A model generated the notes under the pieces. The model was not told where the DNA came from and made no database searches. It saw only the letters and a program-made list of their open reading frames with translations. From Acetobacter sp. (GTDB taxonomy: Bacteria > Pseudomonadota > Alphaproteobacteria > Acetobacterales > Acetobacteraceae), in assembly GCF_022483985.1 (NCBI RefSeq), contig NZ_JAKVME010000001.1:744001-808000 (forward strand): DNA of 64,000 nucleotides. Direction: 5' to 3'. Positions 1-9,226 of this stretch are shown piece by piece; position 1 is the stretch's first letter; each line of letters begins with the position of its first letter. The position numbers were made by a program, and so were the translations under genes.

Positions 1-42
1 ATCGAGCGGTTTCAGAAGAAGCATAAAAATACGACGGACTGA
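1..42 (+). CDS. C-terminal end of an unidentified protein (partial)
   Basis: Frame 1 is open from the first base and stops at a TGA at 40-42, encoding a 13-residue basic tail that begins IERFQKKHK. A terminator-like hairpin follows about 18 bases later, which is what one expects at the end of a gene. Nothing can be said about function because only the tail lies in the window. Confidence 0.35.
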   Translation: MERFQKKHKNTTD

Positions 43-59
43 GGCTGACGGTGTCCGGC

Positions 60-92
60 GCTGATAGGCTTTTCCGGCCTGTCAGTGTTTCC
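60..92 (+). terminator. Rho-independent terminator-like hairpin
   Basis: CTGATAGGC (61-69) pairs with GCCTGTCAG (77-85) with one G-U pair, and a T-rich stretch follows. It would end transcription of the gene whose last codons are at 1-42, and it faces the 3' end of the convergent minus-strand gene that stops at 126. Confidence 0.5.
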
Positions 93-125
93 TTGTCCTG
101 AATTTCCCTCCGGAAAAGGAATGTT

Positions 126-1550
126 TCAGGGGGCCGTCGTCTGAAGGTCGATGCAGAAAGTCTTATGGTTTCTGTCGAACTCGATATTGCCGTAATTCAG
201 GAGCGCCGTCGTCAGCTCGGAACGGCGTTTCGATCTGGTCTGTCTGTAGCCAACCGGCGCCATGATCTGCTGTGAACCAAACGCAATAGAGGTGTTCTCG
301 ACGGCGACAAACTGCTGTCCCGGACCGGCGATCGTCTCGGAGTCCTCACTGTAGGCGTGCTTCCGGAGCGATGGCGTCAGGGACGGCGTATTGATGGTCA
401 TGATTTCGGTCGCATTGTTGCCAGTGTTCATGATGGCGAAATCCTGACTGCCATTCAGCGTAACAATTCCCAGAAGCCACGCCTGCTGCCCGCTTCTCAG
501 GGCGGCAATCACCATGGGACCATGGCAATTGAGGGACCTTGCGAACCCGAACGTCATGCCGGTTTTGCTGAACGTCACGTTGGGAAGCTTCAGCAGTTGC
601 TGAAGACCGATGATGACAGGCGTGTTGGACCGGCTGATGGACGCGATCTGGTTGTGGAAGACTGTGTCTCCAATGTGCAGTGACGGAACCATCACATAGT
701 CCGTCGTTGCGAATGGAGACCGGTTTTCACTGTCGCGGAGCTGTTCGGTTTTCGCGATGGTGCGCAGATTGTGCCTTCTGGCAAAGCTGACGGAAACGGC
801 CATTTCGATAGCTGCCGTATCGAACACGGCGTCCGTCTTCTCTCCATCAGCCGTGACGCGCCCTTTTGTGTCAATCTGCTGACGGCCGTTAAGCATCCTC
901 GTGCTTTGCCAGAAGGGGATGGTCTCCTCGGCAGACAGTTCCACGCTCTGCTCCGGTATGGAATCCGGTGCGACCGCGAGTTCAAGCTGGGACATGTTCC
1001 GGAATGCAAGGTCCGGCATATGGTAAGAAGCCCGGACCGGTTCGAAATACTGCCTGTGCATGTCATCCAGCGCGACAGCCCATGCGTGGATATCGCCGTC
1101 GAGATAGAGATTGCCCGTGCGCATGATCGCGACGATCAGACCAAGCGGCGTGATCAGGCCCTGCGCGCCCTTTATCATGCCGAGAGCGGCTGTCAGCTTG
1201 TCCAGCTCTTCGTTTGAACCCTTGAAATCTCCCGAGATGCGCATGAGAGCAGCCCGGGCAAGCCGCGCTTCAAACACTTTCGTGAGCGGAGTATCGGTTG
1301 TGCTCTGCTTCAACTGCTGAAGAATTTTCCCCAGACTGAGAACATCTGCCTCTTCCATTATCTCAAGGACTCTGAGGCGATCGACATCGGAGAGATAGAA
1401 AGAGCCATCGGGGTCCTGATGGATCAGGTCTTTGTCAAAACCGAAAACTCTTCCGGATTGTGCCCGCGCCTGAGGAATTGCCGATGTCGCAGCCAGCAGG
1501 AAAGCAGCCAGAGTGAAGTGAATGCCACGACGAAGAAAAGACGAGCGCAT
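126..1550 (-). CDS. Secreted protein with two degenerate retropepsin-like (aspartyl protease) domains
   Basis: This 474-residue exported protein has a Sec-type signal peptide (residues 1-30, ending QARA before Q31). The start is set at ATG 1550, behind a GGAA motif. An in-frame ATG at 1595 also exists, but a much longer reading would run into the upstream esterase gene. A mainly helical region follows (about 50-200). Two segments then resemble the clan AA aspartyl-protease fold. The first has AVFDTAA at 242-248 followed by VIIGLQQLL at 313. The second has AIMNTGN at 372-378 and ends in NYGNIEFD. Canonical retropepsins use D-T/S-G. Here the first copy is D-T-A and the second N-T-G, so proteolysis is doubtful. 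It lies at the end of the minus-strand murA/esterase run. Fold assignment is by motif only. Confidence 0.55.
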   Translation of the reverse strand: MRSSFLRRGIHFTLAAFLLAATSAIPQARAQSGRVFGFDKDLIHQDPDGSFYLSDVDRLRVLEIMEEADVLSLGKILQQLKQSTTDTPLTKVFEARLARAALMRISGDFKGSNEELDKLTAALGMIKGAQGLITPLGLIVAIMRTGNLYLDGDIHAWAVALDDMHRQYFEPVRASYHMPDLAFRNMSQLELAVAPDSIPEQSVELSAEETIPFWQSTRMLNGRQQIDTKGRVTADGEKTDAVFDTAAIEMAVSVSFARRHNLRTIAKTEQLRDSENRSPFATTDYVMVPSLHIGDTVFHNQIASISRSNTPVIIGLQQLLKLPNVTFSKTGMTFGFARSLNCHGPMVIAALRSGQQAWLLGIVTLNGSQDFAIMNTGNNATEIMTINTPSLTPSLRKHAYSEDSETIAGPGQQFVAVENTSIAFGSQQIMAPVGYRQTRSKRRSELTTALLNYGNIEFDRNHKTFCIDLQTTAP

Positions 1551-1632
1551 GAGACGTTCCGTGCCAGACAGTAATTGTAACAGCCTGTTACGCATCAGCG
1601 GGAAGGTCAAGTCTTGCCGGGAGCGTTGATCG

Positions 1633-2601
1633 TCAGTCCGGGCGATGCAGCCGCATCGCCCGCCGCATGGCGTCCAGTCGCCTTGTGGATGAGCGGATCG
1701 AGACACCCGCACGTGGTTCCAGTTCGAATGCGTGGAAAGCACCGGGAAAGACTTCCAGTTCGACAGAAACACCCGCCTGCATGAGGCGTGTCGCATAGTC
1801 GAGGTCTTCACGCAGGAAGAGGTCGATCGAACCGACGCCGATATAGGCGGGAGGCAGACTCTCAAGCGATGCAGCACGGGCAGGCGCGGCGAACGGAGAA
1901 ATGCCTTCGCCGCCGGGCCTGATCCCGAGATAGCATTCCCAGCCGACCACATTCATCTCAGGTGTCCAGAGAAAAGCGCCACCCCCGGGAATAGTGGGTT
2001 TCGCGAGGACGGTGCGATCATCCAGCATGGGATATTGCAGATTCTGGAACGCGAGCGCCGGGCCGCCACGCTGTCGGCAGAGCAGGGCGAGACCTGCGGC
2101 CAGTCCGCCCCCGGCGCTCTCGCCGGCTACGCCAATCCGGGTCGGGTCAATACGAAGAAAAGCGGCATTTTCAGCCATCCAGATCAGGGCTGCGTAACAG
2201 TCTTCCAGCGGCGCGGGAAAAGGGTGCTCGGGGGCAAGACGGTACTCCACCGAGACGATGACGCAGTCCAGTTCCAGCGCCCAGCGGCGGAGCATCGGGC
2301 TCATGGCGTCAGGCGTGCCCATGACGAAACCGCCGCCGTGAATATGCAGCATGGCGGGACGGGGCGTATCGGAAGCCGCTGCGGGTTCAACCACCAGCAC
2401 GCGCACATCCGGATCATCCGGCATTCCGGGGATCAGTCGCGCGGCTGTCAGGACTGGAAGAGTATCCTTCATGCCCGGAGGAGGCTGCCGCTTTGCCCGG
2501 GCTTCAGGCAGGGATGCGAGATCCAGTGATGGTGGACCAAGGCGGTCAAGAAGGGGACGCAACTCCGGATCAACGAACCGACGAAAATCGGCTTCAGTCA
2601 T
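1633..2601 (-). CDS. Alpha/beta-hydrolase esterase of the hormone-sensitive lipase (family IV) type
   Basis: The 322-residue protein has the full family signature. The oxyanion-hole motif is HGGGFVMG, the nucleophile elbow is GESAGGG (Ser), and the likely acid and base are Asp in GSIDLFLRED and His in PGAFHAFE near the C terminus. HSL-type enzymes hydrolyse short acyl esters or lactones in the cytoplasm, and no signal peptide is visible here. The gene begins 31 bases after murA stops on the same strand, so the two may be cotranscribed, though nothing links it functionally to cell-wall synthesis. The physiological substrate cannot be read from the sequence. Confidence 0.85.
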   Translation of the reverse strand: MTEADFRRFVDPELRPLLDRLGPPSLDLASLPEARAKRQPPPGMKDTLPVLTAARLIPGMPDDPDVRVLVVEPAAASDTPRPAMLHIHGGGFVMGTPDAMSPMLRRWALELDCVIVSVEYRLAPEHPFPAPLEDCYAALIWMAENAAFLRIDPTRIGVAGESAGGGLAAGLALLCRQRGGPALAFQNLQYPMLDDRTVLAKPTIPGGGAFLWTPEMNVVGWECYLGIRPGGEGISPFAAPARAASLESLPPAYIGVGSIDLFLREDLDYATRLMQAGVSVELEVFPGAFHAFELEPRAGVSIRSSTRRLDAMRRAMRLHRPD

Positions 2602-2632
2602 CAGCGTCTCCTTCCGCCTGCCTCAGCGCTTA

Positions 2633-3895
2633 TCAGCCTTTCACGCGTTCGATGTTCGCGCCACAGGCCGCCAGCTTCTTCTCAACCGCTTCATAGCCGC
2701 GATCCAGATGATAGACCCGGCTCAGCGTCGTCTCGCCATGCGCCGCGAGACCGGCGAGGATCAGCGAGAACGAGGCCCGCAGGTCCGTCGCCATGACCGG
2801 CGCACCGGAGAGCGCATGCACGCCGCGGATGATTGCGGACGAACCGTGCACGTTGATGCGCGCGCCCATCCGGTTGAGCTCCGGCACATGCATGAAGCGG
2901 TTCTCGAAGATCGTCTCGGTGATCATCGACGCACCTTCGGCGACCGCCAGCATCGCCATGAACTGGGCCTGCATGTCCGTCGGGAAACCGGGATAGGGCT
3001 CGGTCATGATGTCGATGCCACGCAGCGCACCGGTGCGCCGCACCCGCATGCCGTAGCTTTCCTGCGTCACCTCGACGCCGGTTTCTTCCAGCGCCCGGAC
3101 AACCGCGCCGAGATCGTCCACGCGTCCGCCGAGCAGTTTCAGGTCACCGCCGGTGATGGCGGCGGCGCAGGCGTAGGTGCCGCATTCGATACGGTCCGGC
3201 ATGATGCTGTGTTCCGCGCCATGCAGGGCGTCCACACCTTCAATAATGAGCGTGCCGCTGCCCGAACCGGTAATCTTCGCGCCCATTGCGTTGAGGCAGG
3301 CGACCAGATCGCCGATTTCCGGCTCACGGGCCGCATTGACGATTTCAGTGCGTCCCTTGGCCAGCGTCGCGGCCATCAGCAGGTTTTCAGTCGCGCCGAC
3401 CGAGGCGAACGGCAGGATGACCCGGTCGCCGACAAGGCCGTTCGGAGCCGTGGCGTTGATATAACCGCCCTCAAGCCGGGTTTCCGCGCCAAGCGTCTCC
3501 AGACCCTTGAGATGCATGTCCACCGGACGGGTGCCGATGGCGCAACCGCCGGGGAGCGAGACACGGGCCTTGCCACAGCGGGCAAGCAATGGGCCGAGCA
3601 CGAGTATGGAGGCGCGCATCTTCGACACGATGTCGTAGGGTGCTTCCGTGTTCGTGATCTCGCCGCCGATGGAATAGGACGAGCCATCGCCCCTGACGTC
3701 TTCAACGGCGACGCCATGCTGGACCAGCAGGTCACGCATGGTGGCGATGTCGGCAATGCGCGGCACATTGGTCAGAACCAGACGCTCGGCCGTCAGAAGA
3801 CCGGCGACCATGAGTTTCAGGCCGGCGTTCTTTGCGCCACCGATGGTGATCTCGCCACGAAGGGGTCTTCCGCCCCGGATGATGAAACGATCCAT
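2633..3895 (-). CDS. murA: UDP-N-acetylglucosamine 1-carboxyvinyltransferase MurA
   Basis: MurA transfers enolpyruvate from phosphoenolpyruvate to UDP-GlcNAc, the first committed step of peptidoglycan synthesis in the cytosol. The protein is 420 residues, the usual length, and starts MDRFIIRGG. Lys22 in GGAKNAGLK and the catalytic cysteine Cys118 in [11 protein letters not shown] are present. The cysteine means a fosfomycin-alkylatable enzyme rather than the naturally resistant Asp form. The [10 protein letters not shown] block carries the conserved Asp and Arg. The gene starts 3 bases after the dcd stop codon, indicating translation from a shared mRNA. Confidence 0.97.
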   Translation of the reverse strand: MDRFIIRGGRPLRGEITIGGAKNAGLKLMVAGLLTAERLVLTNVPRIADIATMRDLLVQHGVAVEDVRGDGSSYSIGGEITNTEAPYDIVSKMRASILVLGPLLARCGKARVSLPGGCAIGTRPVDMHLKGLETLGAETRLEGGYINATAPNGLVGDRVILPFASVGATENLLMAATLAKGRTEIVNAAREPEIGDLVACLNAMGAKITGSGSGTLIIEGVDALHGAEHSIMPDRIECGTYACAAAITGGDLKLLGGRVDDLGAVVRALEETGVEVTQESYGMRVRRTGALRGIDIMTEPYPGFPTDMQAQFMAMLAVAEGASMITETIFENRFMHVPELNRMGARINVHGSSAIIRGVHALSGAPVMATDLRASFSLILAGLAAHGETTLSRVYHLDRGYEAVEKKLAACGANIERVKG

Positions 3896-3898
3896 ATC

Positions 3899-4453
3899 TC
3901 AGAGCCTCGGTGTCGCGACGCCGCGCTGGTGCATGTATTTTCCCGCACGGTCGGCATAGCTGGTCTCGCAGGGAGACGCGCCCTGAAAGAACAGGAACTG
4001 GCAGATGCCTTCGTTCGCATAGATCCGGGCGGGCAGCGGAGTGGTGTTGCTGATTTCGATCGTCACCTGTCCCTCCCATTCAGGCTCCAGCGGTGTGACG
4101 TTCACGATGATGCCGCAGCGGGCGTAAGTGGATTTGCCAAGGCAGACCACCAGTGTATCGCGCGGAATGCGGAAATACTCGATTGTATGCGCCAGAACGA
4201 AGCTGTTCGGCGGGATGATGCAGACATCGGCCTTGCGCGAGACGAAGCTTTCCTCGCTGAAGGATTTCGGATCGACGATGGCGTTGTTTACATCGGTGAA
4301 AATCTTGAAGTCGTCCGCGACGCGGGCGTCATAACCATAGGAAGACAGGCCGTAGGAGATAACGCCCTCACGCTTCTGGTTTTCCACGAAAGGCTCGATC
4401 ATGCCGGCATTGAGCGCCCGGTCTCGGATCCAGGTGTCAGGCATGATCGGCAT
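3899..4453 (-). CDS. dcd: dCTP deaminase
   Basis: This enzyme deaminates dCTP to dUTP for thymidylate synthesis. The 184-residue protein starts [11 protein letters not shown] at ATG 4453, as in other Dcd proteins; an upstream in-frame ATG at 4486 would add a non-conserved leader. Family blocks are SSYGYDARV, the nucleotide-binding [10 protein letters not shown], and [11 protein letters not shown] containing the catalytic glutamate. The start codon shares one base with the stop of the preceding small gene (TGATG), a translational-coupling arrangement, and murA follows after 3 bases. Confidence 0.95.
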   Translation of the reverse strand: MPIMPDTWIRDRALNAGMIEPFVENQKREGVISYGLSSYGYDARVADDFKIFTDVNNAIVDPKSFSEESFVSRKADVCIIPPNSFVLAHTIEYFRIPRDTLVVCLGKSTYARCGIIVNVTPLEPEWEGQVTIEISNTTPLPARIYANEGICQFLFFQGASPCETSYADRAGKYMHQRGVATPRL

Positions 4454-4755
4454 CAGGGTGTCTCCGGAAGGGTGGGGGAAGCGCACGAGGCATCGCCGCT
4501 TTCTGGTAAATCCTGGCGGTCTGGTGATGTTTCCATCGCGGTCCGCGCACGTGCCTGCGCCTTACGCCGCCTGAGGTTGGCGCGCAAGGCCTCGGCCTCA
4601 TCCGCAAGGCGTTTCTGACGCGCTGCTTCCGCCGCCGGTGTAAGATGGGCCGTCTGCGGAGAGGAGGTCTTCCCAGCGTTTCCGGCTGGGGAAGGTTCCG
4701 GCCTGAACGAAGATGGACCGACAGTATTGGTGCTGTCATCACCTGACGCTGACAT
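4453..4755 (-). CDS. Small basic protein of unknown function upstream of dcd
   Basis: A 100-residue product starting [10 protein letters not shown]. The N-terminal half is Ser/Thr/Pro-rich and probably disordered. The C-terminal half is a charged helical stretch with [16 protein letters not shown], a pattern I recall from short conserved proteins of Rhodospirillales. The stop codon overlaps the dcd start by one base, so it appears to be the first gene of a coupled operon with dcd and murA. A start further upstream at 4827 is possible, but the conserved-looking part begins after 4755. Function unknown. Confidence 0.6.
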   Translation of the reverse strand: MSASGDDSTNTVGPSSFRPEPSPAGNAGKTSSPQTAHLTPAAEAARQKRLADEAEALRANLRRRKAQARARTAMETSPDRQDLPESGDASCASPTLPETP

Positions 4756-5021
4756 TCTGGATTTTCTGCCTGTTCTCTGTGGGCGACACCATAAAGAAGC
4801 CAGATCATGAATTTTTCTGCAATCCACTCGTTATCGGATGTTGCATCTCCATGCCTGCATCACGGTAACCGGCCATGACCGACCGTGCCGTGACGCACAG
4901 TGCTGGCGGCGTGGCGCTGGCAGCGTCTCATTGTTTGTTCACTTATGAAGAGTAGAGTCGCGCAACCTTCCGTAACAACAGGCGTTCTCAGGAGATCACT
5001 CTATCTGGGAGCTGAAACAGA

Positions 5022-5231
5022 ATGCCAAGTGTCACAATGATCAAGGTCAAAACAACAGGTGGTCGCATCGCCCGTTTTGCGGGAGCGGCGGCTTTCATGC
5101 TGAGCCTTGCGGCGTGTAACACCGTTCACGGCGCGGGCAAGGATGTGAGTGCGGTGGGGCATGACGTGTCCCGTGGCGCCAGCGCCGCCCAGCAGGGCAT
5201 CAGCAACGCGACGGGCGCGTCTACGCACTAA
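5022..5231 (+). CDS. Small entericidin-like lipoprotein
   Basis: A 69-residue precursor with a basic N terminus, a hydrophobic segment and a lipobox LAAC at about residues 28-31, followed by NTVHGAGKDVSAVG. This matches the entericidin EcnA/EcnB pattern of tiny outer-membrane lipoproteins. A GGGAG ribosome-binding site lies about 10 bases before the ATG; an internal ATG at 5037 is an alternative start. It is monocistronic, with a strong terminator 30 bases downstream. Entericidins have been linked to stress-induced lysis in enterobacteria, but that role is not shown for this group. Confidence 0.75.
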   Translation: MPSVTMIKVKTTGGRIARFAGAAAFMLSLAACNTVHGAGKDVSAVGHDVSRGASAAQQGISNATGASTH

Positions 5232-5263
5232 CCGGAACCGGTTAAGGTGTAATGATGTGGAGG

Positions 5264-5298
5264 CAGGCCAGCCGAAGTTTTCGGTCTGGCCTGTTTTC
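5264..5298 (+). terminator. Rho-independent terminator of the entericidin-like gene
   Basis: CAGGCCAG plus CCGAA pair with TTCGG plus CTGGCCTG across 5264-5293 with one mismatch, followed directly by TTTT. Confidence 0.85.
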
Positions 5299-5418
5299 AG
5301 GTTTTCAGGCCGGTTGCTTCCCGTGGTGGAAAGAACGATCGGTCCATGAAGCGTGCCGTAAACGATTGTATGCGGCATGACCGGTGTTCGGACGATACGG
5401 GAAGAGAGAGCGGAAACT

Positions 5419-6207
5419 ATGCGGAAAAATACGGGACTGGCCCTGCTGTTCTTGGGATGTGCCTCGGTCGGGTCTGTGCTGTCAGGGTCCGTAAAGGCGC
5501 AGCAGTCGCCTCAGCATCCATCGTCGAAAGTTTCTCATGTAAAGGCCAGCGCTTCCGCAATGAAAAGCGAGGCTGACGATGCCGCGGTTGATCGGTTGAA
5601 CGACGCCCAGCTTGCTTCCTCCTATCGGGGGCCTGTCTACTACCCGGGGCAGCCTGTGCCTCAGGCCCAGCCGGTGAAGCTGGGACAGAATGGCGCGGTT
5701 GAAAGTGACGCTGCGGGTGATGCTGAAATTGACCGGCTCAATGACGCGCAGGTTAGCGCGACTTACAAGGGGCCGGTCTATTATGCGGGCCATCCTGTTC
5801 CCCGCGCCCAGCCTGTCATGATCGGGAATAATGTGCCGGTCACTCCCCCCGGAAAGACAGCTCTGGCTGGTGACGCCAATGGCGACGACAAGGTCGATCT
5901 CCTGAATGCTTCCCAGATTGGCGGCGCTTACAAGGGGCCTGTCTACTACCCCGGCCAACCTGTGCCGTCAGCAAAGCCGGTCAATATTGCGACGGGCGGG
6001 TCTGCTGTCGTTGCGTCCGGGGCGGTCGGGCATGAGGCCGCAGCCGCTCCCGTTGCACCGGCTGCGGTAAAAACGGGGTCAGTGCTCGTGGTTGCGCCGA
6101 TGGCCGCGCCTGTCGCGGTTCAGACGCCACAGCCGCTCCCGGCCTGTGTGCCGACTGCATCGGGTTTGCCGTCCGGCAAGAAGATTTCTGCCGCCTCCAC
6201 CCGCTGA
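5419..6207 (+). CDS. Exported protein with three internal GPVYYPGQPVP repeats, function unknown
   Basis: A 262-residue precursor. The ATG at 5419 is preceded by a purine-rich GAGAGAGCGGAAA. The signal peptide probably ends at VKA/Q (residue 27-28). Three copies of a roughly 31-residue repeat sit at about 58-88, 105-135 and 160-190, each reading D-x-LN-x-x-Q-x5-Y-(R/K)-GPVYY-x-G-x-PVP-x-A-x-PV. Each copy is preceded by an acidic stretch; the third (GDANGDDKVD) resembles a calcium-binding loop. The tail is Ala/Pro/Val-rich. I know no named family. The Tyr/Pro-rich repeats suggest a periplasmic or surface structural role, which is inference. It has its own terminator and appears monocistronic. 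Confidence 0.7.
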   Translation: MRKNTGLALLFLGCASVGSVLSGSVKAQQSPQHPSSKVSHVKASASAMKSEADDAAVDRLNDAQLASSYRGPVYYPGQPVPQAQPVKLGQNGAVESDAAGDAEIDRLNDAQVSATYKGPVYYAGHPVPRAQPVMIGNNVPVTPPGKTALAGDANGDDKVDLLNASQIGGAYKGPVYYPGQPVPSAKPVNIATGGSAVVASGAVGHEAAAAPVAPAAVKTGSVLVVAPMAAPVAVQTPQPLPACVPTASGLPSGKKISAASTR

Positions 6208-6292
6208 TACATTATCTGTGATAGGGCATGCAGCGGGTATGGGTTCCGGCTGTTTGGGGTGGTCACGAGGATGCGCTGTCAGGGGCCGCAAC

Positions 6293-6318
6293 ATCCCGGG
6301 GTCTTTCCGGGATATTTT
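6293..6318 (+). terminator. Rho-independent terminator
   Basis: ATCCCGG (6293-6299) pairs perfectly with CCGGGAT (6307-6313) and is followed by ATTTT. It ends transcription from the repeat-protein gene before the antiporter gene. Confidence 0.75.
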
Positions 6319-6462
6319 ATGGTTTTGGGGTGGCGCGCCATATGGTTGCCCGAAATGTTCCGCAATAAGGACATGCTCCCGGCACGGAAGACCGTTCTGA
6401 GGTATGTCTGCTGAGACAGGATTGAGAACCGGCGCGCGACCGCCGCGCTGAAGGGGAATTTG

Positions 6463-9063
6463 ATGGAAGTGACGGGCCTGGCGGCAGTTTTGCTGGCAAT
6501 TGCGCTGCTGTTGGTTGTTGTGAGTGCGGTGCAGCCTGTCGCCCGGCGCTTCGAAGTGTCAGAAACCGTGCTTCTGGCTCTTGTCGGAATCATCATTGGT
6601 GGTGGCGCGGATCTGATCATCCGCAGCACCTATACCGGTAAAATCCCCAGCGTCGCGGGAACCGCCCTGAACGGGGTGGCTGAAACCTTCCTCGATTTTC
6701 CCGTCAGCAGTGAGGTCTTCCTGCTGGTCTTCCTGCCTGTTCTGGTCTTTCAGGGCGCGCTCGTCATTGATGTCAGGCGACTGGCGGACGAGGCGGCGAC
6801 GGTTCTGCTTCTGGCTGTCGTCGCGGTGCTCGTCTCCACTGCGACCATCGGGTTCGCCCTGTTTCCGTTCGCCCAGATGCCGCTCATCGTCTGCCTGCTG
6901 CTCGGCTCAATCGTGGCGACCACCGACCCGTCCGCGGTCGCGGGGATTTTCCGGGATATCGGCGCGTCATCCCGTCTGACCCGTCTGGTGGAAGGCGAGG
7001 CGCTTCTCAACGACGCCGCCGCCATCGCCATTTTCGCGGTTCTGCTGGCGGCTGTTACGTCGCATCAGTCGATTCATATCGGTAGTGCGGCTTTATCGTT
7101 CGTTATTTCGTTCTCCGGCGCGATCGCCATCGGCGTCATCGGAGCACGAATGATGCTCTATATCATCACCGCGCTCGGCAACGCGCCGGCGGCAGAGACG
7201 ACGATGACGGTCGCCCTGCCTTACATCGTCTATATTCTGTGCGACGAAGTGATTGGCGTATCCGGCGTGGTTGCCACAGCCGCCGCCGGTCTGACGCTTT
7301 CGGTCTATGGGCCTTCGACCTTCCGCCCGCAGACCTGGCAGTTCCTCAACGAACTCTGGCAGCAGCTTGTGTTCTGGGCCGGGTCGCTCGTGTTTGTGCT
7401 CGCCTCGATGCTGATTCCGCGCTTGCTGGTCGGCATGACCCGCTGGGACGTCGTGCTGATTCTCATCGCGAGTGCCGCAGGACTGGTCGCCCGTGGCGCT
7501 GTGGTGTTCGGCCTGTTGCCCGTGCTGGCATGGACGCGTCTGGCGCCGCCGGTTCCGACGCCTTTCAAGGTGACAATGGTGTGGGGTGGCCTGCGTGGGG
7601 CCATCACTCTGGCGCTGGCGCTGGCTGTTACGGAAAACCCGCAGGTTTCGACGCCCGTCGCGCACTTCATCGGTATCATTGCCACCGGCTTCGTGTTGAT
7701 TACGCTTCTGGTCAATGGAACGACGCTCAAATCTGTCGTCCTGTTTCTCAAGCTTGATCAGTTGTCGCCGATGGATCAGGCCTTGCGGCATCAGGTGCTG
7801 AGCATCTCTCTCGAAAAGGTGGCGGAACGGGCGAAGGAAACCGGCGAAGAGCTGGGTTTCTCGACGGACGCCACCCGATCGGTGATCGACGCGCTGGAGG
7901 TTCGCAGCCATGAGGAGCGGTCAGCCAACACGTTCGATACGGCGCTCGGCGATCGCCAGCGGGTTACGCTGGCCCTGATTACGGTCGCCAATCAGGAGCG
8001 GTCCATCCTGCTTGACCTGTTCCGTATTCAGGGCCTGTCGCGTCGCGTGATGGAAACGCTGCTCCGGACTTCGGACTCCATGGCGGATGGAGCCCGGCTG
8101 GAGGGGCGTTTTGGTTATGTGAAGGCGCTTCGGAGACGTCTCAAACCTTCAGTCCGGTTCCGGATGGCGCAGGCCATTCACAACAGGTTCCATTATGACA
8201 AGCCGCTCATGGCGGCGATGGCCGAACGGTTCGAGATGCTGATGGTCAGCCATCTGGTTTCTCTGGCGCTGGCCCGTTTCCTGAGAGACATGATGGAGCC
8301 CACGCTCGGCACGCGTGTCAGTGAGATCGTGGCGGAAACCCTTTCGCGTCAACGCAAGATGCTGGACGAGGCGCTGCTGGCCCTGCGCCTGCATTATCCC
8401 GGCTATTCCGAAGCGCTAGAGACCCGCATTTTCAGGCAGATCGTCATTCGTCTGGAAGCGCAGGAAATTGATACGCTTCATGCGGAATCGCTGATCAGCG
8501 ATGAACTGTCGCGGGAACTCCAGAAGGATGTGGACCGGCGGCGCGTGCGCCTCGACCGGCGGATGACCTTCAACCTCCGCAACAACATCGAGACGCGTCT
8601 GCGCGGCGCGATGATCTTCAAGGGGTTGCCCGCCGTGGCCCTGCATGACCTCGCACAGACGGCCTCTCTCCGTTTTCCCTCGGTCGGTGAAACCCTGCTG
8701 AAACGGGGACGCAAGGCGCATACAGTGTTTTTTGTGAGCGCAGGGCGTGCGGAAATGCATGTCAGCGAACGTGATGTCGATTATGGCGCGGGCGATATCA
8801 TCGGCGCACGTGAAGCGATTGAGAATGGCCCGATGCCCGGAACGGTTCGTACGGTTCGTTTCGGCCACATGCTCGCCATTCCGGCGGCCCGGTTTCGTCG
8901 GCTGGTCGAAGAATATCCGATTGTCAGGCGAAACCTCGATGACGTTGCAAAGCTCAATGAGCGGACAGAAACAAGCACGCTCAGCATGGTTGGCGCGACG
9001 GAACTTGACCGTGGGACGCAGGGGCAGGGCGCGATGAAGTACCTTTCCTCTTCCAGAGAATAG
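6463..9063 (+). CDS. CPA1-type Na+(K+)/H+ antiporter with C-terminal cyclic-nucleotide-binding-like domain
   Basis: An 866-residue inner-membrane protein. Residues 1 to about 420 carry around 12 hydrophobic segments with CPA1 transport motifs: TTDPSAV in one half-helix, and EGEALLNDAA with the Asn-Asp ion-binding pair. Residues about 430-700 are a soluble helical region. About 715-830 resembles a cyclic-nucleotide-binding beta-barrel (GETLLKRGRKA, then GAGDIIGAREAI). This order matches plant SOS1-like antiporters and some bacterial NhaP relatives. The ATG at 6463 follows AAGGGGAA with 6 bases spacing; a TTG one codon earlier is less likely. The substrate ion and the ligand of the tail are not determinable. 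pH or ion homeostasis would suit an acid-producing host. Confidence 0.9.
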   Translation: MEVTGLAAVLLAIALLLVVVSAVQPVARRFEVSETVLLALVGIIIGGGADLIIRSTYTGKIPSVAGTALNGVAETFLDFPVSSEVFLLVFLPVLVFQGALVIDVRRLADEAATVLLLAVVAVLVSTATIGFALFPFAQMPLIVCLLLGSIVATTDPSAVAGIFRDIGASSRLTRLVEGEALLNDAAAIAIFAVLLAAVTSHQSIHIGSAALSFVISFSGAIAIGVIGARMMLYIITALGNAPAAETTMTVALPYIVYILCDEVIGVSGVVATAAAGLTLSVYGPSTFRPQTWQFLNELWQQLVFWAGSLVFVLASMLIPRLLVGMTRWDVVLILIASAAGLVARGAVVFGLLPVLAWTRLAPPVPTPFKVTMVWGGLRGAITLALALAVTENPQVSTPVAHFIGIIATGFVLITLLVNGTTLKSVVLFLKLDQLSPMDQALRHQVLSISLEKVAERAKETGEELGFSTDATRSVIDALEVRSHEERSANTFDTALGDRQRVTLALITVANQERSILLDLFRIQGLSRRVMETLLRTSDSMADGARLEGRFGYVKALRRRLKPSVRFRMAQAIHNRFHYDKPLMAAMAERFEMLMVSHLVSLALARFLRDMMEPTLGTRVSEIVAETLSRQRKMLDEALLALRLHYPGYSEALETRIFRQIVIRLEAQEIDTLHAESLISDELSRELQKDVDRRRVRLDRRMTFNLRNNIETRLRGAMIFKGLPAVALHDLAQTASLRFPSVGETLLKRGRKAHTVFFVSAGRAEMHVSERDVDYGAGDIIGAREAIENGPMPGTVRTVRFGHMLAIPAARFRRLVEEYPIVRRNLDDVAKLNERTETSTLSMVGATELDRGTQGQGAMKYLSSSRE

Positions 9064-9226
9064 GGTGTCTGGCGCGGCGGTGGCGAGACATATCGCCACT
9101 GAATCCTGATCTGGCGTTGAATGTACGCAGGCAGTTTATATGGGTTTGCAAAATCACGTTGATCGGTAAGATTTTCGTGTGTTAACATATGGTTAAAGAA
9201 AACATTCACACACGGAGCCTGATGTC

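Noticed and set aside
1551-1952. N-terminal extension of the aspartyl-protease-like protein
   Set aside because: It would overlap the esterase gene by over 300 bases and hide a clear signal peptide beginning at 1550.
2351-4618. Very long plus-strand open frame (755 codons)
   Set aside because: Antisense to the esterase gene, murA and dcd, whose products are unmistakable; the frame is open only because of GC-rich codon bias.
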